A model generated the notes under the pieces. That model worked only from the letters and a program-made list of their open reading frames with translations, searched no databases and was not told the origin of the DNA. A DNA stretch of 64,000 nt from Amycolatopsis vancoresmycina (GTDB lineage Bacteria; Actinomycetota; Actinomycetes; Mycobacteriales; Pseudonocardiaceae), in contig NZ_JNYY01000007.1 in NCBI RefSeq assembly GCF_000716785.1, forward strand, positions 248,001-312,000. Reading direction: 5' to 3'. Position numbers and translations under genes: made by a program. This document shows, one piece after another, positions 57,345 to 64,000 of the stretch (its first letter is position 1; every line of letters starts with the position of its first letter).

Positions 57345-59123
57345 GTGGACGTGGCGAGTCCTGCGCGCACCGCCGCGGCGCCGTCGCCCCCGAAGACCAC
57401 CCGGCCGCTGCTGCGCTGGAGCGTGCACGCCGCCTGGGTGCTGCTGCTCGCGCTGGCCACCGAGTTCCGCGTCGGCCGCTTCGGCTTCCACCCCTCCGAC
57501 CAGGGCTTCATCCTCGCCCAGGCGTGGCGCGTGCTGCACGGCGAAGTCCCGCACGCCGACATCATCTCCGCCCGCCCGCTCGGGTCCGCGGTGCTGCACG
57601 TCGCCGACTACGCCCTGCCGATGCCGCTGTTCTTCGGGTCCAGCTTCCTGTCCATGATCGAGATCATCGTGGCGACGATCGCCTTCGCGGCGCTGGTCAC
57701 GCGGCGCCGGGTGCTCGCGTGGGGCCCGGGGATGACGGCGATGGTCGCGGCGGCGTCGCTGATCAACCTCAACGCCTTCCCGCTGATGGCCTGGCACACC
57801 GTGGACGGCATCGCGCTCACCGCCTGCGGCGCGTGGGCGCTGGACGCGGGCCTGAGCAGCGGCCGCGCGCTCGCCCGCCGCGGCGGGCTGGTGCTGCTCG
57901 GCTGCGCGGTGTTCGTCAAGCAGAGCTTCGCGCTGGCCGCGGTGATCGGCGTGCTGTGGCTGGCGCTGCACCCGGCCACCCGGACGGGCACGCGCCGCGC
58001 GGTCCGGCTGGTCCTCGACCTCCTCGCGCTCGGCGCGCCGGGGCTGGCGTACGTGGCGTGGGTGAGCCTCGGCGGCGGCTTCACCGAGATGGTCGAGCAG
58101 CTCACCGGCGGCGTGCCCGCGTACGGCGAACGGCTGCTCGGGCTGTGGCTCGACGATCCGGAAATGCTGACCAAGGCACCGGTGCGCGAGCTGAGCTTCT
58201 TCGCCGCGATCGCCGTCGTGCTGCTGGCCGTCCGGCTGCCGGGTGACCGGCTTGGCGCGGCCGGGCGGGTGGCGTCCTGGGTGCTGGTGCTCGCCGGCGC
58301 CGCGGCGGTGGTCTGGACCGTCGTCGACGGCCGGTTCACCGGCTCCTCGCGCTGGGCCGACGTCCTGTGGTGGATCGTCGCGGTCAGCGTGCCGGTGAAC
58401 GCGGCCGTCCGGCGGAAGGTGCCGTGGGCCGGGCTGCTCGTGCTCGCCACCGGCTTCATGACCAGCCTGTCCTGGGGCAACGACACCCCGACGCTGCTCA
58501 CCGGCACGCTGGCGCTGACGTCGTTGCTGCTGCTGAGCCACCTGGTCCCGCCGCGGCCCCGGCTCGCCCGGCGCTGGGTGACCGCGACGACCGGGCTGAC
58601 CGCGGTGGCGGTGTGCGGCTGGGTCGTCGTCGCGCGGCACGACCAGGCCGCCTACCTCGACCTCGGGCACGACCGGCTGACCGAGGACCTCGGCGCCGTC
58701 AGCCCGGCGATGGCCGGCATCCGCACGAACCCGTCGACGTCCCGGTACGTCGGCCAGATCCGCGACTGCCTCGACCGCTTCCCGGCGCCGCGGACGGCGA
58801 TCCTGCCGGACAACGCGTTCGCCTACCCGGCCTTCGGCCTGCGCAACCCGTTCCCGCTGGAGTGGCCGCTGCCGCTGGAGATCGTCGGCGACGCGCCCCA
58901 GCGGATGCTGGCGACGACGGACGCGCTCAACCGCGAAGGCGGCTACCTCGTGCTGTTCCAGACGGTGCCGACCCGCCTGCTGGCCACCGGCGGCCCGGTG
59001 CCGGCGGAGGTACCCGCCGACACGCCGGCGTTCACCTACCTCGGCCTGGAGACGGCGATCCAGGCCCGGCTGACGGGCCGCGTCGTGACCTGCGGCAGCT
59101 TCGTGGGCAAGTACGCCCCCTGA
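57345..59123 (+). CDS. Polytopic membrane protein, possible GT-C glycosyltransferase
   Basis: A 592-residue protein with about ten to twelve membrane segments and a soluble C-terminal part (about 430-592). The first loop FHPSDQGFILAQAWRVLHGE has the acidic position and helix pattern of lipid-linked sugar transferases (ArnT/PMT-like), but I recognise no exact family. GTG 57345 is preferred because it follows GGAAGGCGGGC and a TACCAT box lies upstream; in-frame GTG 57351 is possible. It is convergent with the TetX-like gene with a 2-bp gap. Confidence 0.75.
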   Translation: MDVASPARTAAAPSPPKTTRPLLRWSVHAAWVLLLALATEFRVGRFGFHPSDQGFILAQAWRVLHGEVPHADIISARPLGSAVLHVADYALPMPLFFGSSFLSMIEIIVATIAFAALVTRRRVLAWGPGMTAMVAAASLINLNAFPLMAWHTVDGIALTACGAWALDAGLSSGRALARRGGLVLLGCAVFVKQSFALAAVIGVLWLALHPATRTGTRRAVRLVLDLLALGAPGLAYVAWVSLGGGFTEMVEQLTGGVPAYGERLLGLWLDDPEMLTKAPVRELSFFAAIAVVLLAVRLPGDRLGAAGRVASWVLVLAGAAAVVWTVVDGRFTGSSRWADVLWWIVAVSVPVNAAVRRKVPWAGLLVLATGFMTSLSWGNDTPTLLTGTLALTSLLLLSHLVPPRPRLARRWVTATTGLTAVAVCGWVVVARHDQAAYLDLGHDRLTEDLGAVSPAMAGIRTNPSTSRYVGQIRDCLDRFPAPRTAILPDNAFAYPAFGLRNPFPLEWPLPLEIVGDAPQRMLATTDALNREGGYLVLFQTVPTRLLATGGPVPAEVPADTPAFTYLGLETAIQARLTGRVVTCGSFVGKYAP

Positions 59124-59125
59124 CC

Positions 59126-60259
59126 TCAGGACGCCTGCTCGCGGCCCTGCATCAGGTCGAACAGCTCCTGCGGGACCTCGCCGTCGCCGAACAGGCTCTC
59201 CAGGAGGACGGCCTCGTCGACCGGGTTCGCGCTGCGGGTGAACATGGCCTCCTCGTACTCGGCGAGCGCGGCTTCGACGTCGCCGGGGTGCGCGGCGAGG
59301 GCCTGGGCGAGTTCGGCGCCGTCGAGCATGGCCAGGTTCGCGCCTTCGCCGTTCGGCGCGGTGAGGTGGGCGGCGTCGCCGACGAGGGTCACGCCCGGCA
59401 CGCGGTCCCAGCGCAGCCCGACCGGGAGCGTGTGGTGCGGCCGCAGGACCGGGGCGGTGTCGGCGTCGGTGATCAGGGCGGTGAGTTCGGGGGCCCAGCC
59501 GTCGAACTCCGCCGCGATCCGCGCCGCGGCCGCGGCGGGGTCGGTCCAGTCGACGGCGGCGAACCAGTCGAGCGGGCGGGTGAGCGCCACGTAGGCGTGC
59601 AGGGTGTCGCCGCTTTCCCGGTGCGCGCTGATCGACTCGGCCGCCGTTGCGCCGTTGGCGGCCATCGAGCCACCGCCGACCGCGGCCGCGGTGGCCGGAT
59701 GCCGCGTGTCGGCGTCGTAGAGGTAGGTCTCGACGAACGCCTCGCCGACGTACTCCGGCGTGACGGCGGTGAGCAGCGGCCGGACCTTCGACCAGGCACC
59801 GTCGGCCCCGGCCAGCAGGTCCGTGACGACGGTGCGGCCGCCGTCGAAGGCGACCTCGTGGCGCCCGTCGGCGAGGGTCCTGGCGCCGGTGGCCTTGTGT
59901 CCCCAGTGGACGGTGCCGGCGGGGAGCGCGTCGAGCAGCATCCGCCGCAGGTCGGCCCGCAGCACCTCCGGGCGGCCGCCGGTGCCGTCGTCGGTCTTTT
60001 CGAACAGGAGCGTGCCGTTGTGGTCGAGGATCCGCATCGCCTGGCGGCCTTCCAGGACCAGGCCGCGGAACTCGGCCACCAGCCCGGCCGCCTCGACGGC
60101 GAGCTGGCCGTTGTAGTCGTGGATGTCCAGCATCCCGCCCTGCATCCGCGCTTCCGCGGAGGCTTCGGCCTCGTAGACGTCGGCCGGGATGCCGTGGACG
60201 TGCAGGACGCGGGCGAGGGTCAGGCCGCCGAGGCCGGCGCCGATGATCGTGACGTGCAT
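59126..60259 (-). CDS. FAD-dependent monooxygenase, TetX/PHBH-like
   Basis: A 377-residue class A flavin monooxygenase-type protein. GxGxxG motif in IIGAGLGGLTLARVL, GGMLDIHDYNGQLAVEAAGL as in TetX-like enzymes, and the second FAD motif VTLVGDAAHLTAPNGEGANLA, given here in two parts: VTLVGDAAHL and TAPNGEGANLA. It would hydroxylate an aromatic or polyketide-like substrate. Drug inactivation should not be assumed. ATG 60259 is preceded by AAGGAG. It lies alone between two unrelated genes. Confidence 0.87.
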   Translation of the reverse strand: MHVTIIGAGLGGLTLARVLHVHGIPADVYEAEASAEARMQGGMLDIHDYNGQLAVEAAGLVAEFRGLVLEGRQAMRILDHNGTLLFEKTDDGTGGRPEVLRADLRRMLLDALPAGTVHWGHKATGARTLADGRHEVAFDGGRTVVTDLLAGADGAWSKVRPLLTAVTPEYVGEAFVETYLYDADTRHPATAAAVGGGSMAANGATAAESISAHRESGDTLHAYVALTRPLDWFAAVDWTDPAAAAARIAAEFDGWAPELTALITDADTAPVLRPHHTLPVGLRWDRVPGVTLVGDAAHLTAPNGEGANLAMLDGAELAQALAAHPGDVEAALAEYEEAMFTRSANPVDEAVLLESLFGDGEVPQELFDLMQGREQAS

Positions 60260-60354
60260 GGGTGCTCCTTCGGATTCCGTTGCGACACCCGAAGACTGGC
60301 GGCGACGGCTGGCGCGGACCGCACACGCAGCTGGCACGCCCCTGGCAGGCGCTG

Positions 60355-61677
60355 TCAGTCGGCCAGCAGGTCGTCCGGGCTTCCGCTCGCCAGCCCGGCC
60401 AAGACGTCGAGCGCCGCAGCGAGCGTTTCCACCGGCGGGGCGGACACGGCGAGGCGCACCGCGTTCGGCGCGTGCCCCGGCAGCACCGCGAACGCCGCCG
60501 CCGGGGACAGCGCGATCCCGCGGCGCGCCGCAGCCGCGGTGAACAGCTCCGCCCGCCACCGCTCCGGCAGCTCCCACCAGCGGTGGTAGGACGCCGGGTC
60601 GCCGCGCAGGCCGGGCAGCTTTTCCGCGACCACGGCCGCGCGCGCGGCGGCGTCCCGGCGCTTGGCCGCCTCGACCTCGGCGAGGGTGCCCGTCACGATC
60701 CACCGCGTCGCCGCTTCGACGGCGAAGCGGGATGCCGCCCAGCCGCCCGAGCGCACCGAGGACGCCAGCCGTGCGGTCCACGCGGGCGGTGTCACCAGGA
60801 ATCCCGCGGTCAGCCCGGGTGCGACCCGCTTGGACAGGCTGTCGGCGAAGACCGTCCGGTCCGGCGCGAAGGCGGCGAACGGCCGGACGTCGTCGCGCAG
60901 GAACGTGTAGATGCCGTCTTCGATCACCGGCAGGTCGAGCCGGGCGACGACGGCGGCCAGCTCTTCCCGGCGCCGCACCGGCATCGTCGTGCCGAGCGGG
61001 TTGTGCAGGGTCGGCTGGACGTAGAGCGCGCGCACCGGCCCGGCCGCGGCCAGCGCCGCCGGGACGAGACCGTCCTCGTCGGTGTCGATCGGCACGAGCT
61101 CCACGCCGAGCCGGGCGGCGAGCGCCTTCACCACCGGGTAGGTCAGGGATTCCACCGCGAGCCGCTCCCCCACCGGCACGAACGCGGCGATCGCCGCCGC
61201 GAGGGCCTGCCTGCCGTTGCCGGTGAACAGCACCGTCGCCGGGTCCGGCCGCCAGTCGCCGCGGGTGAGCAGGGCGGCGGCCGCCTCGCGGGCCGCGCCC
61301 GTGCCCGCGGCGCCGATCGGGTGCAGCGCCGCGGTCAGGACGTCCTCGCGCAGCAACGGTTCCAGCGCTTTCGCCAGCAGCGCCGACTGGTCGGGCAGGA
61401 CGGCGAAGTTGAGCTCGAGGTCGACGCGGGCGCCGCCGGGCTCGGCGAGCGCGGGTTCGGGCGGCGGCTTCGCCGCGCGGACGAACGTGCCGCGGCCGAC
61501 CTCGCCGACGGCCAGGCCGCGCCGGACGAGCTCGCCGTAGACGCGGGCGGCGGTCGAGCCGGCGATCCCGCGCTGCCGCGCGAACCGGCGCTGCGGCGGC
61601 AGCCGATCGCCGGGACGCAGCCGGCCGGCTTCGATGTCGGCGGCGATGGCGTCCGCGACGACGCGGTAGTCGTCCAT
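60355..61677 (-). CDS. MocR-type GntR regulator with aminotransferase domain
   Basis: A 440-residue chimera. The N-terminal GntR winged HTH is GRLRPGDRLPPQRRFARQRG and GSTAARVYGELVRRGL. A fold-type I aminotransferase domain follows; the PLP Lys is in DSLSKRVAPGL, with YVQPTLHNPLGTTMP before it. The family senses PLP, GABA or amino-donor ligands. ATG 61677 is divergent from the O-methyltransferase at 61754. A 14-bp inverted repeat in the gap is a likely operator. Confidence 0.9.
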   Translation of the reverse strand: MDDYRVVADAIAADIEAGRLRPGDRLPPQRRFARQRGIAGSTAARVYGELVRRGLAVGEVGRGTFVRAAKPPPEPALAEPGGARVDLELNFAVLPDQSALLAKALEPLLREDVLTAALHPIGAAGTGAAREAAAALLTRGDWRPDPATVLFTGNGRQALAAAIAAFVPVGERLAVESLTYPVVKALAARLGVELVPIDTDEDGLVPAALAAAGPVRALYVQPTLHNPLGTTMPVRRREELAAVVARLDLPVIEDGIYTFLRDDVRPFAAFAPDRTVFADSLSKRVAPGLTAGFLVTPPAWTARLASSVRSGGWAASRFAVEAATRWIVTGTLAEVEAAKRRDAAARAAVVAEKLPGLRGDPASYHRWWELPERWRAELFTAAAARRGIALSPAAAFAVLPGHAPNAVRLAVSAPPVETLAAALDVLAGLASGSPDDLLAD

Positions 61678-61719
61678 GTCTGCCTGCACTTTCCGCCGGG
61701 AACGCTCTCGGCGAGCATG

Positions 61720-61733
61720 ATCCCATCCGGGAT
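61720..61733. promoter_or_regulatory. Inverted repeat between the mocR and methyltransferase genes
   Basis: ATCCC-ATCC-GGGAT, centred in the 76-bp divergent region just before a TAGATT box of the methyltransferase gene. A candidate MocR site. Confidence 0.45.
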
Positions 61734-61753
61734 AGATTGAGCTCGGAGGTGCC

Positions 61754-62410
61754 ATGACCGACCAGACCTGGACCGAAGTCGACGACTACCTCGCCGGCGC
61801 GCTGCTCGCCCCCGACCCGGTGCTCGACACGGCGTTGGCCGACGCCGACGCCGCCGGGCTGCCGCACATCGCCGTCGCGCCCAACCAGGGCAAGCTGCTC
61901 CACCTGCTGGCCCGGCTGGCCGGGGCGCGCACGATCCTGGAGATCGGCACGCTCGGCGGGTACAGCACGATCTGGCTCGCCCGCGCGCTGCCGGCCGGCG
62001 GCAAGCTCGTGACCTGCGAATACGAGCCGAAGCACGCCGAAGTCGCGAAGGCCAACCTGGCGCGGGCCGGGTTCGGCGAGGACGTCGCCGAAATCCGGGT
62101 CGGTGCCGCGCTGGACACGCTGCCGACGCTGTCCGGGCCGTTCGACTTCGTGTTCATCGACGCCGACAAGGTCAACCTCGCGAACTACCTGCGCGCCGCG
62201 CTGGAGCTTTCGCGGCCGGGTACCGCGATCGTCGTCGACAACGTCGTCCGGCAGGGCCGGGTGGCCGACCCGAGCGACACCGACCCGAACGTCCGGGGCG
62301 CGCGGGAGCTGTTCGACCTGCTGGCTGCCGAGGACCGGATCGACGCGACCGCGGTGCAGACCGTCGGCGGCAAGGGCCACGACGGGTTCGTGCTGGGCCT
62401 GGTGCGCTGA
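61754..62410 (+). CDS. SAM-dependent O-methyltransferase (catechol/caffeoyl-CoA type)
   Basis: A 218-residue class I methyltransferase. Family segments are PHIAVAPNQGKLLHLLARL, SAM-binding ILEIGTLGGYSTIWLARALP, VTCEYEPKHAEVA and the metal-linked FVFIDADKVNLANYL. It probably methylates a catechol-like hydroxyl. ATG 61754 has GGAGG with 5-base spacing. It is divergent from the MocR gene, which may control it. It ends 1 bp before the convergent PBP gene. Confidence 0.9.
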   Translation: MTDQTWTEVDDYLAGALLAPDPVLDTALADADAAGLPHIAVAPNQGKLLHLLARLAGARTILEIGTLGGYSTIWLARALPAGGKLVTCEYEPKHAEVAKANLARAGFGEDVAEIRVGAALDTLPTLSGPFDFVFIDADKVNLANYLRAALELSRPGTAIVVDNVVRQGRVADPSDTDPNVRGARELFDLLAAEDRIDATAVQTVGGKGHDGFVLGLVR

Positions 62411-62411
62411 G

Positions 62412-64000
62412 TCACCGCGGCGGCCGCGCGGCCGCCGCGGTGAACGCGCGCCGGACGTCGGCCGGGACGACGTCGCCGGTCAGCTTCCGGCCGGCTGCGT
62501 CCTTGAGGCGGCGCTCGTCGTCGGAGCCGATCCAGACCGCCGTCACCAGCTGCGGGGTGTAGCCGACGGCCCAGGCGTCCTGGTAGTCCGGGCTGTTGCC
62601 GTGCTCGGCCTGGCCGGTGTACTGCGCCACCGGGCCGCCGTCGGTGTGCAGGGTCGCGGTGACCTCCGCGGCGACCCGGCGGCTGGTGTCGTCGTCGCCG
62701 AACGCCGGGGCCGAAGTCTCCGGGTGCGCCCAGACGACCGCGCCGGTTTCGTCGCGCACCTTCGCCACCAGGTGCGGGGTGGCGCGCCGGCCGTCGGCGG
62801 CAAAGGTTCCGTAGGCGCCCGCGACGTCGAGCGGACGCAGCGGGTACCGGCCGATCGCGATGCCGGGGCCGATGAGGTAGCCGTCCTTCTCGCGCAGGGT
62901 CGGGGCACCGTCGACGGTGTCCGGGATGCCGGCCTGCCGCGCGGCTTCGCTCACCGCGTCCGGGCCGACCTTCTTCGCCAGCGCGACGAGGGTGCCGTCG
63001 GCGTGCGTTTCCACCGCCCGGCGCGGGGTGCACTTCTTGCCGCAGACCTCCGGGTACTGGAAGGTCTCGCCGAGGAAATCGACCTTCGAGAACGCCGGGA
63101 TCGGCTGGTCCGGGCCGAAGCCGTGGCGCAGCGCCGCGGCGAAGGTGAACGGGTGGAACGCCGAGCCGAGCGGGTGCGGGGTGCTCGCGTAGTCGCGGAC
63201 GCCCTGCTCGCCGCCCTGGTAGGCGCGGACGGCCCCGGTCTTCGGGTCGAGGGCGACGAGAGCGCCCCGGAACTCCTTCGGCTCACCGGCCAGCCTGTCC
63301 CGCAACGCCTTCTTCGCGGCGTCCTGCCTGCCGCGGTCCAGCGTCGTCTCGACCGTCATGGTGCCCTGCTGGAGCCGGCTGAGCGGGAAGCCGTCCTGCT
63401 CCAGCTCGGCCAGGACCTGCTGCTTGACGTGGAACTGGTCGTAGGTCAGGCGGCCGGCGCGGGTCTCCGACGGCGGCTGGACCTCGGCGCCGGGGTAGGC
63501 CATCGGCTCGCCGCTCTTGACGTACCCGCGGCTCACGAGCTTGTCGCGCACGTACTCCCAGCGCCGCGAGGCGTGGATGTCGCCGGAGGCGGCGGGGTCG
63601 TGCACCGACGGCGACTGGATCATCCCGGCGAGGAAGGCGGCTTCGCTCCAGGTGATGGAGTCGTCGAGCTTCTTGCCGAAGTAGGCGTTCATCGCCGCGG
63701 CCGGCCCGAACGTGCCGCGGCCGAAGGAGATGATGTTGACGTAGCTTTCGAAGATCTGTTCCTTGCTCTGTTCCTGGGTGATCTTCGTGGCCAGCACGAG
63801 CTCGGCGAACTTGCGCCCGAGCGTCGCGTCCTCGTCGCCGGTGGACTTCTTGATGTACTGCTGGGTGATCCCGGACCCGCCGCCGACGCCGGTGAGGAAC
63901 GCGCGGCCGATGCCGGTCGGGTCGAACCCCTGGTTGTCCCAGAAGGTGGGGTCTTCGGTCGCGATGATGGCGTCACGCAGCTTCGCGGGCACCTGGGCGT
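62412..64000 (-). CDS. Class A penicillin-binding protein with degenerate transpeptidase motifs, 5'-truncated
   Basis: At least 529 residues; the N-terminus lies beyond the window edge. The glycosyltransferase GT51 domain looks intact: ATEDPTFWDNQGFDPTGI, GGSGITQQYIKK, LGRKFAE and KEQIFESYVN. In the transpeptidase half the three catalytic motifs are changed. SxxK reads SAFH (63153-63164, the Lys is His), the SxN region reads THADG, and KTG reads YTG (62613-62621). AVGYTPQLVTAVWIG confirms the fold. It should polymerise glycan strands but probably cannot cross-link peptides or bind beta-lactams normally. Confidence 0.88.
   Translation of the reverse strand, partial: AQVPAKLRDAIIATEDPTFWDNQGFDPTGIGRAFLTGVGGGSGITQQYIKKSTGDEDATLGRKFAELVLATKITQEQSKEQIFESYVNIISFGRGTFGPAAAMNAYFGKKLDDSITWSEAAFLAGMIQSPSVHDPAASGDIHASRRWEYVRDKLVSRGYVKSGEPMAYPGAEVQPPSETRAGRLTYDQFHVKQQVLAELEQDGFPLSRLQQGTMTVETTLDRGRQDAAKKALRDRLAGEPKEFRGALVALDPKTGAVRAYQGGEQGVRDYASTPHPLGSAFHPFTFAAALRHGFGPDQPIPAFSKVDFLGETFQYPEVCGKKCTPRRAVETHADGTLVALAKKVGPDAVSEAARQAGIPDTVDGAPTLREKDGYLIGPGIAIGRYPLRPLDVAGAYGTFAADGRRATPHLVAKVRDETGAVVWAHPETSAPAFGDDDTSRRVAAEVTATLHTDGGPVAQYTGQAEHGNSPDYQDAWAVGYTPQLVTAVWIGSDDERRLKDAAGRKLTGDVVPADVRRAFTAAAARPPR

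Noticed and set aside
59126..60259. Tetracycline-inactivating TetX resistance gene
   Set aside because: Similarity is at the level of the class A flavin monooxygenase family; no residue evidence for tetracycline, and such homologues are common in soil actinomycetes.

Overview
The window is about 72% GC with strongly GC-biased third codon positions, many GTG and some TTG starts, overlapping stop/start codons and several apparently leaderless genes. This points to an actinomycete. The mix of GT-C arabinosyltransferase-like enzymes, an AcrA1-like acyl reductase, protocatechuate and inositol catabolism, and conserved intergenic palindromes suggests Pseudonocardiaceae, probably Amycolatopsis-like. 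That placement is an inference. No insertion sequence, prophage or CRISPR array was seen. The window reads as chromosomal primary and accessory catabolism.

Layout. 1-4075: the end of a myo-inositol cluster (iolC, Cgl0159-type aldolase, iolB, iolD). 4060-7852: a beta-propeller protein, an MFS transporter and a secreted three-domain phosphoesterase, with a 19-bp palindrome upstream. 8209-11111: a flavin monooxygenase-like enzyme, a degenerate ~50-bp repeat tract and a membrane diguanylate cyclase. 11404-22355: a molybdenum hydroxylase system (CoxS/L/M/G-like subunits, XdhC, CoxE, CoxD, MocA-like). It is split by a tRNA-Arg(ACG), an 18-codon mini-ORF and a GT-C glycosyltransferase. 22563-28756: a protocatechuate beta-ketoadipate operon (pcaIJ-F-HG-D-C plus an IclR regulator) that lacks pcaB. 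28876-36618: an alpha-galactoside locus (ROK repressor, sugar ABC transporter without ATPase, GH27, divergent GH36). 36649-38705: hydroxypyruvate reductase and glycerate kinase. 38800-42059: small proteins, GtrA, two DUF202 proteins and a SigD/ShbA-like sigma factor. 42093-51674: a full oxidative (non-phosphorylating) L-fucose-type pathway with its own ABC transporter and GntR regulator. 51878-64000: a Bcr/CflA exporter, a ferredoxin reductase, an AcrA1-like double-SDR enzyme, a repeat-rich intergenic region, a polytopic membrane protein, a TetX-like flavoenzyme, a divergent MocR/O-methyltransferase pair, and a class A penicillin-binding protein whose transpeptidase motifs are degenerate.

How the genes work together. 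The locus is mainly a set of substrate-inducible operons, each next to its own regulator: IclR with pca, ROK with alpha-galactosides, GntR with fucose, MocR with a methyltransferase. In the fucose locus the same 11-bp near-palindrome lies at the GntR/mutarotase divergent promoter and again 28 bp upstream of the distant hydrolase/dehydratase/ABC operon, which suggests one regulator controls both. The molybdenum-hydroxylase operon carries maturation genes (XdhC, MocA-like, CoxD, CoxE) but has the form II active-site loop, so its substrate is unknown and CO oxidation should not be assumed.

The most unusual signals are: (i) two 44-nt hairpins with the same ends and core at two convergent gene junctions; (ii) the pseudo-transpeptidase PBP; (iii) an isolated 27-codon transcription unit followed by a perfect 15-bp hairpin and a tandem array of 13-bp palindromes; (iv) an Arg-rich mini-ORF upstream of tRNA-Arg; (v) two ATGA-chained micro-ORFs bounded by an 18-bp direct repeat between pcaJ and pcaF; (vi) a recurrent GTCCACTGTGGAC palindrome inside genes.
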